Of a stretch of DNA of 64,000 bases, positions 23,321 to 34,309 are shown piece by piece. The position numbers were made by a program, and so were the translations under genes. Origin of the DNA: Cyanophora paradoxa (taxonomy: Eukaryota > Glaucocystophyceae > Cyanophorales > Cyanophoraceae); the NCBI GenBank assembly GCA_004431415.1, contig QPMI01000085.1, positions 1 through 64,000 of the forward strand, read 5' to 3'. The notes below the pieces were generated by a model, which was not told where the DNA came from, searched no databases, and saw only the letters and a list, made by a program, of their open reading frames with translations. Within the stretch, counting starts at the first letter, position 1, and each line of letters opens with the position of its first letter.

Positions 23321-24478
23321 TTAAGAAAGCTCCTCTGCTACTTTTTTCTTCTCAAGATCCTGAAGAACGTGTACGAGGAATTTCATCCCTCGCATCTTGT
23401 CACGAGGATGCCAGCTGTTCTCGGCAATGGTCCGTGATGCCATTCGTGCAATGTGCTGGTACTTGGACTCTGCTGGAAGCTGGGACAGAAGAGCATCGTG
23501 GTCCATGCCAACTGAGAGGTCCACCTTCGCCTGCAGCTCAGGTCCTGTGTCGAACAATTCCAGCTCTGCTCGTTTCGCGAAGTCCAGTGCCTTATCTTCC
23601 TTGAAAATGCCCTCGTGCTCGAAGTATGGCTCAAAAACAGCATCGATGTCTCCATCCAACTCCTCCTCTGCCTCGTCGTCCACCAGCATTCCGTATGGCG
23701 GGTACAGGTCGTCCTTGGGTGGGACAGGCCCGTGTGAGGCGGGGCGAACAAGCTCCACCAAGGCCTGTTTCATTTTGATGAGAGCCACACGTGTGTCCTC
23801 AACTTGGCTGCGGCTGGTCTCCTTCAAGATGGTGAGGGCCTCTTGCTCCAGGAGCTCCGAAATTCGCAACTCATGCGCGTCTGCACGCAGCTTCGCGTCC
23901 TCCTTCAGCGCATGAAGCTGCTTGCGTTGCTCCTGCCAGGGCAGCTGGCCGATTGCTTCAAGACGCCGCTCGAACCGGTCTGCATCGTGCTCGGCGAGCT
24001 CCCCAGACTCTCCCGGCGTCGCAGATGCCTGGATTTCTGCCTCCCACTCGGCCAGTTGCTGCTGCAGGACGCTGAACTCCTGCTCCCGAGCAGGCAGGAT
24101 GTTCTCCTCGATCGCCCGGATATCCCGCAGTAGCTGGGTCTCTTCGCCGTACGCCATATACGAAACCTGTTGGAGCGTCCAGCGCCAAACTGCGTCCGTA
24201 GGCCCACGGCCATCTGGCTGCAGCTGGTTGTCTAAGGGGAGCCGCCTGTCGCCTTCACGGGCTTCCCGTGGCCGCCGCCGATCGAAGTCGCGGCCCGTCT
24301 GCTGCCTCCGGTCACGACGGTCGTCCCCGCGACGGTCGTCCCAGCGACGGTCGTCCCCGCGACGGTCGTCCCCGCGACGGTCGTCTCCTCGACGGTCGTC
24401 TCGGCCGCGGCCGTCGCGGCTGATGACGGCAGCGGTGCCTCGGCCCGCGCCTGGTCCCGGCGCTGTGATCGCCAGCAA
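23321..24478 (-). CDS. Unknown 385-residue helical protein with Arg/Asp repeats
   Basis: A single-exon frame without introns, unlike its neighbours. I do not recognise the family. Residues about 20-75 are a low-complexity charged tract built on a repeated DDRRG unit. The rest is predominantly helical and acidic, with likely coiled coils around residues 110-250 (ETQLLRDIRAIEENI, KEDAKLRADAHELRISELLE). A C-terminal domain contains LVDDEAEEELDGDIDAVFEP and ends HVLQDLEKKKVAEELS. The composition suggests a cytoskeletal, flagellar or RNA-associated scaffold; that is inference only. The frame has sensible amino-acid usage over its full length and stops cleanly, so I consider it real. Confidence 0.7.
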   Translation of the reverse strand: MLAITAPGPGAGRGTAAVISRDGRGRDDRRGDDRRGDDRRGDDRRWDDRRGDDRRDRRQQTGRDFDRRRPREAREGDRRLPLDNQLQPDGRGPTDAVWRWTLQQVSYMAYGEETQLLRDIRAIEENILPAREQEFSVLQQQLAEWEAEIQASATPGESGELAEHDADRFERRLEAIGQLPWQEQRKQLHALKEDAKLRADAHELRISELLEQEALTILKETSRSQVEDTRVALIKMKQALVELVRPASHGPVPPKDDLYPPYGMLVDDEAEEELDGDIDAVFEPYFEHEGIFKEDKALDFAKRAELELFDTGPELQAKVDLSVGMDHDALLSQLPAESKYQHIARMASRTIAENSWHPRDKMRGMKFLVHVLQDLEKKKVAEELS

Positions 24479-24893
24479 CAGAACTTGTTAGAAGTTATCG
24501 ACTGAATACAGGGATGCAAGAGCGGTGTGAACCGGGGGGCTGGTTTGGAAGCACGCCCGCGTGGCCTCGCCCGCGACCAGCGCCAGGTGGCGGGGACGCC
24601 GCGCCCGCCGCCGAACTGTCACCAAGGAGCGACGGCCGGCATGCGTGCAGGCAGCGCAGGTGCTGGCCGGCGCGGCATACGACGAGCTGCCGAAGCGCCG
24701 GAGCGGCGCGCAGCATCTCTGGAGGCCGCTGAAGAAGCGTGCAGTTAGCTTCGCGGCGCGCGTGCGGCGTGCGCGCGCAGGGGAGACGGCGGACCTGCAC
24801 ACACTGAGGACGCTGTACCCGTACATTCCGCTCGCGGCTTTCAGTCGGCTCTCCCGGCTCGCCTTTTGGCGGGCACAGTCGAGGGAGCCGAAG
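24479..24893. other. GC-rich spacer between two genes
   Basis: Long open frames exist on both strands, but they are explained by high GC. No motif, repeat or splice chain supports a gene. It must contain the divergent promoters of the flanking genes. Confidence 0.4.
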
Positions 24894-25786
24894 ATGTCGG
24901 CCGCACAGCCGCCTGCGCAGTCTCGCGGGATGCTTACGAGCTTCGGTGAGCGGCCGACTCCCGCCACCGTTCCGATGGAATGCGCTCGGCCTCTGACACG
25001 CTTCGGCACCCAAAGATACGTACAAGATTGCGAAGACGCTTCGACTAGCGGCTGGAATTACTGGCGCTGGCCTGTCGGTCCGCCCGTCGCCGACTGATCC
25101 GTCCTGGCGTCCTGACCCCTTGCCCAGGTGCTCGGCTTCTTCAGCATTCTGACGATGATCGTCTCGGTCAACGTGCCGGGCCTTATCATCTCCATATACA
25201 TGATGTGCGTCACGGCACAGTACGCGCTTGTACGTGTCGCTCGACTAACCTTTTCTGCAGCCCTTTCGGTGCATGCGGGTTCGTTTTCTCTCCCTTTCCT
25301 CGAGCTCATTGCATGCAGGCCTCCTGATCGTTCTTGCGGAGCTGCGGTGGAACTGGAGGTAGCTTCCGTTTCTGGTTTTGCGGGCTGGCCGTCTTTCGTG
25401 ACAAGTTCGTCGCAGATTCGTGATGGACGCCTTCCCGTTCCTGACCACGTACCTGGGACGTGGTGTCTTCTACATCTTGTGCGTTCTTTTCCACCGCGTG
25501 CGCGTTCGGCGTCTTACTGGGGACGCTGCAGCATCGGCACCCTCACACTTGGTATCTTCTACCCGTGGGGATACGTTGCTGGCGCCGTCCTCATTGCAAA
25601 CGGCATCGTGTCGATGATCATTTCGTGCCGCCCGGATGCAAAGGAAGAGGCTGTCACCACGGCACCGCCCCCAGGAGTTGCCGTGCGCTCTTTGCTCATA
25701 TTCTCCAAGAAAAAGATTCACCAATGACAATTCTGTTTCACCAGGCCGCTGGAACCTTTGCGAACCTCTTCCGGGGCGGGCAGTAG
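24894..25786 (+). CDS. TVP15/COPI-associated-like Golgi membrane protein
   Basis: A small four-helix membrane protein. Exons splice as MSAAQPPAQSRGMLTSF, then DTYKIAKTLRLAAGITGAGL and SVLGFFSILTMIVSVNVPGL. These continue to IISIYMI-PFGLLIVLAELRW, RFVMDAFPFLTTYLGRGVFY, and IFIGTLTLGIFYPWGYVAGA. The tail AGTFANLFRGGQ ends at 25786. The FGLLIVLAELRW segment followed by YLGRGVFYIF-G is characteristic of the TVP15/COPI_assoc family, linked to Golgi vesicle traffic. The segment PFG requires an 8-nt microexon at 25261-25268 between two introns. Six introns in total. Family assignment is moderate; the splice chain is strong because each junction restores frame and hydrophobic continuity. Confidence 0.8.
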
Positions 25787-26365
25787 AAGCGAACCTCTTC
25801 TGTGTACATTGTAAGCTTCGGAGAGTTTGGGCTTCGCTTTCATCGTTTAATCCGGTTTTACCTCACGGGATATAATCGCCATGAAACATAGCAGGTCGAG
25901 GGTGGTTAGACTTTGCCAACCGTCGGCTCGGATGCTGTGCACGTGGGCATGCATATGCACGTGCACAGGGCCCCTGGGCCTAGCTTAGTGCATGCGCAGT
26001 GACATGCACATGGGAAATCAGCTAGCGCTGCAGCGCTAGCGCTAGCCGTAATTAATAATAATAAGGCCGCCGCTGGGCGCTGGCGCCGGCAGCTGGCGCA
26101 TGCGCAGCTGCGCGGCCGGTGCACGTGCACGTGAACGTGCCACAGTGCATGTGGCCATGTGCATATGCATGGGAGATCGCAATCGTGGGGGACGGACGTC
26201 GACGGCGCGCGCGCGGGGCAAAATTAAATTATATATATATATAGCTCCGGCCCCTGCGGGCCGGGAGTGGGGGGGGGGGGGGGGGGGGGGAATCCGTTTC
26301 TATACCGACTAGATCAGGACTAGATCAGCTTGGACGCCTCGGAGCTCGCGGGCTCCCGCAGCGGC
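25787..26365. other. Palindrome-dense intergenic DNA with G-tract
   Basis: Nearly continuous palindromic words occupy 25930-26235 (GTGCAC, GCATGCATATGC, CACGTG, GCTAGCGCTGCAGCGCTAGCGCTAGC, TGCGCATGCGCA, GGCGCC). A TA run (26228-26242) and a pure G run of about 23 follow (26268-26290). The MORN gene starts 75 bp further on. No gene inside. Confidence 0.6.
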
Positions 26366-29300
26366 ATGGGAAATCAGCAGGGCGTGGCGTCCGCCGCCTC
26401 CCGAACCGGCCCGCCACCCGGCTCGGAGCAGATTCCGTGGGGTCCGCTTGCGCCCGCCTCTCAGCCGTGCGCACTGCCGTCGCCGTGTCGCTGACTCGTT
26501 CGAGCTCAGCCGGCGGAACGTATGAGGGCATCGTGCGGAGCGGACAGCCGGACGGTGTACGTGCAGACACGGTTGACCCTAGCGCTGCCCTTACGCCGCC
26601 CTTGCCCGTGCGCAGTTCGGTCAGTGGATTCATCCAGATGGGCGCAAATACGTTGGAGAATGGCGGCAGGGCCGCCGCGAGGGCACGGGCACAATGCACT
26701 ACGGTCAGCAGCGCACCCCGCCGCACGTTAGCTGCTAACCGGTGCAGTTTAGCTACGGGCGACAAATACGAGGGAAGCTGGAGAGACGACCTGGAAGACG
26801 GTGACGGCGTGCATTACCGGCTGAACGGCGAAGTTTTCAAAGGTCCGCGATGCTGTCTGCACGCCCAGTTGGAACTGACCAGCTTTTCGTAGGAACTTGG
26901 AGGGTGCACGCGCTCGAAGTCAATCTTTTTATGCGAAAGCGCTCATGTTGCATTGCTTCTGCAGGCTGGCAAGCGCGTTCAGGGCCAGTCCACGGTTATC
27001 AGCCAGCCTGTGGAGCAAATCTACCAGAACGGGCAGCTTGTTGAGGAACGGAAACGCACCACTGTAAGCCGATAATGCGCAAATAAAAGAACTCTTGGCT
27101 TATCTGTGCGTGCAGGTTCCTGGGGGGTCGTATGTAGGGTGCAATGCACCCCCATGAGAAGGTTTCGCTGCGTAAAGAACCGACTGGCCGAATTATTGCA
27201 GGCCCCTCGATCAATACGGCGAACCCAGCGGTAATGGGACGATATACTACAACGACGGGAGTGTGTACGTAGGGTTTGTCCAGAAAGGGTCCCGTGAAGG
27301 TTCGTGCACATCCACATCAGACCAAGTGGGAGTAGCATATCTCCCAACCTCACGCGAATTTGAATAGGCACCGGTGAGATGGTCTACGCTGGCGGTGGAA
27401 AATACGTCGGAGAGTAAGTTCGCTTTGCTGTGGTTCGCTATCTGACCTGCTCGGGCTTAATTCATGCTTTCCAAGATGGCGAACGAATGTACGGGACGGC
27501 ACGGGGCGGTTCGTTGAATCTTTTCTCAAGCTTGCAGAATTGAAGTTTGTATAGAATGGAGCATGCTAATGGCACCAAGTACTTCGGCACCTGGAGTCGA
27601 GACGCAATGCATGGCAAAGGCACACTGGAGTTCAGGTTCGCTAGCTTGTGCAAATCAGGCAGCGGGTTTTAATTTTCGCCTGCCCAGGGATGGGAGAAAA
27701 TATGAAGGTGGAATGCAGGACAATCAGCCTAGTGGCATTGGTTTTCTCACATACCCAGATGGCTCGAAGTATGAGGGCCAGGTTAGGAAACAATGCTTGC
27801 GGTTTTTTGCGAGACACTGATATTATCGTGCAGTTTCGGGATGGAAGCCGTGAGGGGAAGGGTAAGATGACTTATGCAAACGGCGATATATACGATGTGA
27901 GAGTCCACTGTAAATTTCAGGCCTCTCAGTTGTTCCCTCATATCATCCTTCAGGGTGACTGGGCACGAGACGCCAAGGAAGGCTATGGCCTGTACATAAG
28001 TGAGGTTCGAACAAGAAAGCGCCCGTGGCCTGTTTGCGCGGAACCTCACACGATCATCAGGACGGCCTCCGTTTTGAAGGGACGTACTCAGGGGATAAAC
28101 GCAATGGGCCTGGCGCGATTGTCGATGCCAACGGATCGAAGTGCGCTTTCAAATAATGGAGCCATTTTGCATGCCTTCCATGGCCCCGTGCTTAGACTTG
28201 CTCAGAGCTGTCGGCCAGTGGCGAGATGATCAGCTCCTCGGCCAGGTTTTCCAGAATGTCCGCTCGCCTGTCGGCACTCATCCGTGTGCAGATTGAGATC
28301 GTTTATCCAAGCGGAGCAAAATACCTCGGGGAATGGGGAGGTACCACTGGCCAATCACGTCATGGACGTGGCCGAATGACATACATCAATGGTGCACCTT
28401 GAACAATTTGAGCCGCTGTTTTTTGCAATATCGGAGCTGCTGTTCTAACTTTTGTTTGCTTTTCCACGCAGGCGATGTATACGACGGGGAATGTGAGTCC
28501 GTGTTCTGAAATTCGCAGACTTGGAAGTCAATGTACTCCGTTGTGCAGGGATTGATGATCGGCGTCATGGTCGTGGCCGAATGGTCATATCTGGGCGTCC
28601 AGCAGAGCCAGCCATGTTCAGTGGAAAGAAGGGGGCTGGCCCTTCCACGGGGACTCGGAAGGCTGGTGGCTCACAGAGCGGTCTGGGTGGCAAGAAGGGG
28701 AAGAAAGGCGCTACTCAGTCGTCCAGGTGCCCACATCGATCCTTGTTCTCGCTGGTTTTGCAGTGAACTCGAGCGAAGTGTAACTGGAGTGGATCTCAAC
28801 CGACCGGAGGGTTGGAGCATGCATGGTGAGACTGGATCGGATGCAGAGGGCCCTCTCACTGAGTACGATGGTAATTGCCCCTGCTTTTCATGGCAGTACT
28901 ACGTGTTGTGCCGAACGTTCGTGTGCAGGAGACTGGATGGCGGATGATGCAACTGGTAAGTTGCAGCCACTCCATAGCTGTGTCGATTCATCAAAGTGAT
29001 TTTTGCCCCTCAGGCCAGGGAAAGGTTGTCTATGCCAATGGCGACGTGTACGAAGGCAGTGTCGTAGAGGGACGGCGAACTGGCCGTGGCACTTATCGTT
29101 CACGCACGGGTGCCACAATCACCAGCGATTGGTGGGCTGACACTTTGTTGTTTGCCGAGGTGTGCCAAGTTGCGATTCCTTTGAAAAAAATTTCTTCCTT
29201 GCTCAATTCTTTCAGGTTTCATATCTTGGGCCTGATGGCACACGCTACGATGGCCGCATGCAGGAAAAATCTTCAAACAAGCGTGATCATTGGGTTTTGG

Positions 29301-32300
29301 TTCGTTGTTACGCCGCTTTACTGCTCCATGAGACCAACAATCTGGCAGGTTGAGCCACATGGCCCTGGAAAAGTTACATACGCTGATGGCTCGGCCTACG
29401 AAGGCCATTTCATGAATGGATTGAGACATGGCAAAGGGCAGTGGGTCGACCCTCAGAAGGGTGTGTTTGAAGGCCTGTGGATGAACGACTTGCTTGAGGG
29501 CGATGGAAAGGTATGCACGACCTCATGCAAAACATTCTACTGCAGTCTTCTAAGTGCTTGTTCTGCAGTGGAAAGACAGTTCGGGGTCTCAAGTTTATGA
29601 AGGACCATTCAAGGGATCCGTTCCCCATGGCCAGCGTGCGTTTACTGTACTTTGTTATAAGCACTGCTCTCAGACTCTCTTAGGTGGCAAGCTTGCTGAT
29701 CGTGATGGTCGCGAGTTCGAGGTGATTTTTGAGAACGGACAAATCCGTGATCGCCAAATGGTGCGACGGATGCCAGCCTTGTCAAATGCAGTGTTTTATG
29801 GCAGCACAGATTCTGGACTGGGAAGGGGGCAAGTATGTGGGTGATCTCAACCAGAGCGGGCGTCCTCACGGACGTGGCATTTGGACAAAGCCCTCTCTAT
29901 CTGGAAGAACTCAGCAAGAATATTCAGGCGATGTGAATTCCGTTGCCTTCATGTGGTCCTTGTCGTTTTCCTAACGCTTTTCGTTGCGAACAGTGGCATG
30001 ATGGCATGCGTCATGGCAAGGGGCGCTACTCCTACGAGAACAAGGTTCATCGAATAGAGCACATGGTATTGCATTGTAGTGCGTTCTGACGGGCATGCAG
30101 GATGTTTACGAGGGTGAGTGGCGCGAAAGCAGGAGGTACGGCCGCGGTCAAATGAAATACTGCAACGGTCAGTGGCATTGCAGTATTGACGCATCGTGCT
30201 GTTCGTGTCTGAACTCACTACAGGAGATTTATATGAAGGGGAGTGGGTGAACGATCGCCGTGATGGCTTTGGCTCCATGCGATATGGTGTGTGTGGATCA
30301 TTTTCAGAGCTATCTTTTTCCTTGCTGCAGTCACAGTCCCCGTACAGCTGGGCGGGAGTATTACGAGGGCATGGTCTGTTCAACCTCCAAAATTCTCATG
30401 CTTTGCTGAAACCGTCCTTGTGCAGTGGCGGCAAGACGCACGTGATGGCCGCGGTTTCTATCAGTTCGCAGATGGCCGGGAGTATGATGGCCCTTTCCGA
30501 GCAAACGAGGCACATGGTGCCAACGGCTTTTGCCTGTGGCCCGATGGCGATCTTTGTGCGTCCATTGCTTTCAGATTGCTTTACCTGTCTCTGGTCCCTC
30601 TGTCTTAATCCCCTGTTGCAGACTTTGGCGACTGGGAGAAGAACACTATGCAGGGCATGGGAACGTACTTCTGGCCTGGTGGTAAACAGTACTACGCGGT
30701 AGGTGTTGAGCATGGCTGCGTCTGCAGAACCATGCTCAACCGTGCCGGCTAGGGGCAATGGAAGGCTGGCCAGCGGACAGGCCAGGGGACGCTGACCATT
30801 GGAGAGCGGGATCAAAGAATCCGTTGGGCTCTGCACACAGATGCCCTCAGCGAGTGGCGGGAAGGCCGAAGGCCGCCTGGTCGCATATCAGAGGTCTGGT
30901 TTCTCGGATTCGGTTTGCAATTCGATAGTGATTCTCCCACAGCTGTTCAGGGATCTGCAACGCATGCAAGGTGCCGACCTGCGTGGTGGTGCTCCCAGAG
31001 ACGAGCAGCTGGAGGTGTACAAAGGCATCTGGGTTCGCCGGGTGCTCTTCTCGTCCTTTCTGCAAATTTGATAAATGCGCACAGACGAATGGAGTCCTCG
31101 ATGGAAAGGGCATGTTTCTCAAAGGGTCGTCTCAGTGGGTGCGTGGCATCCTAACTTTCACCAGTGCCAGGGCAGATCGTGTTCGCAGATTTCGGCTGTA
31201 CTTGCAGGGCGCCGCGGCAAAGAAGCCGGGTTCGCTTCAACCTTCGCTGTCTCCTGTCATAATGTGCAGATTGTACTCCAGGGATGTGGGATTCATGTTC
31301 GAGGGCGTATTTCGGCAAGGAAAAAGACTGCAGGGTGAGTCGCCCAACCTTGCCATGGTTTACGTGAATTGATTGCACTTTTGCAGGAACATATACACAT
31401 CGAGATGGTCGATCCGCAACAAAGGTTTGCCCTTCACCCAGCAACTAAAAAACTCGTCGGAGTCAAGCAAAATTGCAGGCGGAATCCACGTCTGGGACGA
31501 TTGAATGGCCCAACGGTGGAAAGTACAAGGGCCAGGCAAGATCGAATTGGGCCCCCGAGTTTCGATGCCAGCTCTTGAACTCCAATTAGATGGAAGATGG
31601 TATCCGTGGAGGCACTGGCACACAAATCTACCCAGATGGCGGCAAGTACGAGGGCTCGTGGCATGAGGTGCGCAAGTAAACGGAGCTGTTATTTTGATTA
31701 CTTTGAACCAAGTTCCCCTCCAGGATGTTCGACATGGGGACGGCAAGCAGACTTACGGAACCAATGCTGAGAGCATGGCTGATGTTATGGTTAGATTGTT
31801 TTGATCTCTGAGTGGCAACCTGTCTTTATTTGCGTCTGCAGGCAAATCGTGCGGGAAAGTCAGCATCAGGCGTGGATCCAACGAGAGCCACACAAAATGC
31901 TGTCTATGTCGGAAAATGGGGTGCGTAGGCACACTCATTTACATCCATGCAGACCTCAACCGCAAACGCAGACAAGCACAAACGGCATGGCTGGGGGAGC
32001 ATGCAGTATGGCAATGGTATGCATGCAACTGACTCGTTACCTTGGACTGTATGACCGAGGGTTGTGTGGAACAGGCGATTTGTACGAAGGTTACTGGAGA
32101 GAAGATGTACGGCATGGCACAGGCACAGTTGTCTATGTTGAAGGTGGGCGCTATGATGGCGAGTTCGTTGACAACCGCAAGGAAGGCATTGGAGCCATGC
32201 GCTACCCGGATGGCTCAGAGTGAGAGCTCTGCTTACTCTTTATCCGGCAAGCACCTGATACCGGTACTTGCTAGATACGAGGGCGACTGGAAAGACAACA

Positions 32301-32889
32301 AGGTGAGCTTTTTTTTCTGAGCTGTGCTCCCGATTGTGAATACCTTGGTCGTAGCGACATGGTTGGGGTGTGATGGTCATGAAAGCTGCTGGCTCACGCT
32401 ATGAAGGAATGTGGTTCGAGAATGCAATGCATGGCCGCGGCATTTGGCGGGGACCTGACAATGCCGAATACATTGGGTACGTGCCTTGCGTGCCTTGTCC
32501 CCAACTGGTCAACTCATCCAGTTGCAGTTCCTTTGTGCAAGGGGCCAAACATGGTGCAAGGGGTCAAACATCTGCGCAAGAAATCTTTCTTACTCCATGG
32601 TGCAGGCTCTGGGCACATTCTCACACCGGAGGGGCGAATCTTCGAAGTTGCATACGATGGTGGCCGCGAAACAGCCAGGTCCGGATAGTAGTTGCATGAC
32701 TGACTCATGCTTGCATTGTCTCACTCGCTTTCTTTCAGGCGCGAGCTGCCAGCAGGGACGCAGATCCCGATCCCTTCAAAAGCAGACATGGCTTCCTTCT
32801 CCATTCCCCCTGCTGCCGCTGCCCAACCCGCAAGCTCTAGAATGGGCACCTCTCAGACAAGCCAGGGTCAACGCCCTGTGTACCGCTGA
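26366..32889 (+). CDS. Very large MORN-repeat protein, possibly N-myristoylated
   Basis: About 6.5 kb of short exons separated by 45-80-nt introns encode one MORN repeat after another (consensus YEGxWxxGxxxGxGxxxYxDG). Examples: RKYVGEWRQGRREGTGTMHY (26.64 kb), GDKYEGSWRDDLEDGDGVHY (26.76), GTKYFGTWSRDAMHGKGTLE (27.57), RKYEGGMQDNQPSGIGFLTY (27.70), DIYDGDWARDAKEGYGLY (27.88-27.99), DVYEGEWRESRRYGRGQMKY (30.10), DLYEGEWVNDRRDGFGSMRY (30.23), DLYEGYWREDVRHGTGTVVY (32.08) and SRYEGMWFENAMHGRGIW (32.39). I see at least twenty. MORN arrays bind membranes or act as scaffolds and rulers, often in cilia and cortical cytoskeleton. The start MGNQQ gives Gly2, a possible myristoylation site. The C-terminus is Ser/Pro/Ala-rich and ends at 32889. 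Treating it as one gene is an inference; a split into two cannot be excluded. Confidence 0.8.
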
Positions 32890-33564
32890 GAAACTAATCG
32901 GTCCAGTGCCCCCCGGGGGGCGTCTCAAATGATGCAATGCGAGAGAGCGCTGGAGCTTGAGGAAAGATTTTTATTTTTGAAGGGCTGTAATTTGAAGCCT
33001 TCACAAGCCTTTGAGCGGGTTGGACTTCGATTTCGATCCAATTACGCTTCAGGTGGACGTCGGTGGTGATAGGACGTGGAGGGGGGTTGGGAGTTCTTGT
33101 ACGAGTGATGTGCACGTGGAGCCTCGGAAGGTACGAGGTACGTATAAGGTTTGAAATCGATATCGATATCGATGAGCGTGCCCGCATGCCGTGTGCAGCA
33201 CGTATGTATGTGCCCGCCGGGCCACACAGCGGGTGCCACGGACCACAGTGGGGCACTGTGGCAGCCACGATGCATTTTCAGATCTAGAATGCGTTTAAAA
33301 AAAATTTTCTGCCGGCGGCAGCCAAGGCATAGGCATAACCCCTGTACATGTTGCGTTCTGAATTCGAAGCTGGCAGTTGCAATTAATGTTGCTGCTCAGC
33401 CTGGCAGTGCTGCTGTGCGATTTATTATAATTGGGGGATCATCATGGCATCATGGCATGACCATCGGACCTTCGAACTTGCAATTGGTGCACGTGCTCAT
33501 TGCCAAGGCCGGCCGCGCGCCGCGCCGGCGCCACGGTGCATGCACACTAGCTATATAGCATGCA
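32890..33564. other. Intergenic DNA
   Basis: No gene. It contains ATCGATATCGATATCGATGAGC microrepeats (33155-33177), ATTTCGATCC-like words, and palindromes toward the MITE (GGCCGGCCGCGCGCCGCGCC). Confidence 0.45.
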
Positions 33565-33821
33565 TACCGTAATGCAGAATATTAAGGTCTGTACTTTATT
33601 ATGTCGTCCCGAAATTATGTCGCCTAAAACTTGACAAAACGACATAATTTGGGGACGTCATAATGGGGCGCGCAATGAGGTATCCCCCAAATTTTACCGC
33701 CAAGCCTGAAAAGTTCATGTCGACATACTATGATAATTTGGGGGCGTCATATTTCGCATAGAGAAGGCTCGGGTTTTAAAACGACATAAATTTGCATGAC
33801 ATAATATTGTGTGTTACGGTA
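33565..33821. mobile_element. MITE-like element, copy 2
   Basis: 257 bp with the same TACCGTAA...TTACGGTA inverted termini as 6885-7122 and the same internal AACGACATAATTTGGGG and GTTTTAAAACGACATAAATTTG segments. Outermost TA bases may be the target duplication. No coding sequence. Confidence 0.75.
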
Positions 33822-34177
33822 ATGGCAGGGTACTATCAACTGCATTATAATTCTCACGGCTTGATGGTAACTACTATAAACAGCAGGCCACGTTCCCCTG
33901 CTAGGCAAGTGCAATGCATATGTAGTAGGCACACAAGGCTTCCTTCTAGATTCCCCCAGGATCCCCTTGGCAATTAATTTGCGCGATGAATAATTGTTGC
34001 AAGCGCATTTTAAATTTCGATTGACCGTCATGGCCCTGGCGCTCATTATGATCAATCGAGCGTCCGCGAGGGACCATGATTGAGATGCCGAAGATGAGGG
34101 TGAAAATCGGGCAAGCGCACCACATGTACAGTTAACTAACACTTGCCACCCAGGTCTAGTGTGCGACATGGGAAGCG
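33822..34177. other. Spacer downstream of the Fanzor element
   Basis: No gene is recognised. The bases immediately left of 34178 (reading leftwards on the minus strand) would be transcribed next after the scaffold block. That is where TnpB-type systems take their guide. Confidence 0.4.
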
Positions 34178-34300
34178 CTCTTTCTAAGCTACGGGCGCGC
34201 CGGACCTCCTACCTACAGCGCTTTAACTGTACCCGTGCTGTTTGGGTGAGAGCGTAACCCGCAGGGACTGGTGCCCTGATGGAGAAAAGGGGATGGGAGC
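34178..34300 (-). ncRNA. Putative Fanzor guide-RNA scaffold (fRNA/omegaRNA) and element end
   Basis: This 123-bp block begins 9 bp after the Fanzor stop and ends the conserved element. It can fold into at least three short hairpins: TACAG/CTGTA (34214-34218 with 34227-34231), ACCC/GGGT (34231-34234 with 34244-34247) and CAGGG/CCCTG (34262-34266 with 34274-34278). It recurs nearly unchanged at 17288, 56208 and 59768 and partly at 15237. In TnpB and Fanzor systems the guide RNA scaffold lies at the 3' end of the nuclease gene and runs into the element's end; position and conservation fit that. Transcription cannot be seen from sequence, so the RNA assignment is inference. Confidence 0.6.
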
Positions 34301-34309
34301 CTAGCCTAG

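Noticed and set aside
24495-25025. Minus-strand frames opposite the TVP15-like gene start
   Set aside because: Shadow of the GC-rich region; the plus-strand splice chain explains the coding signal.
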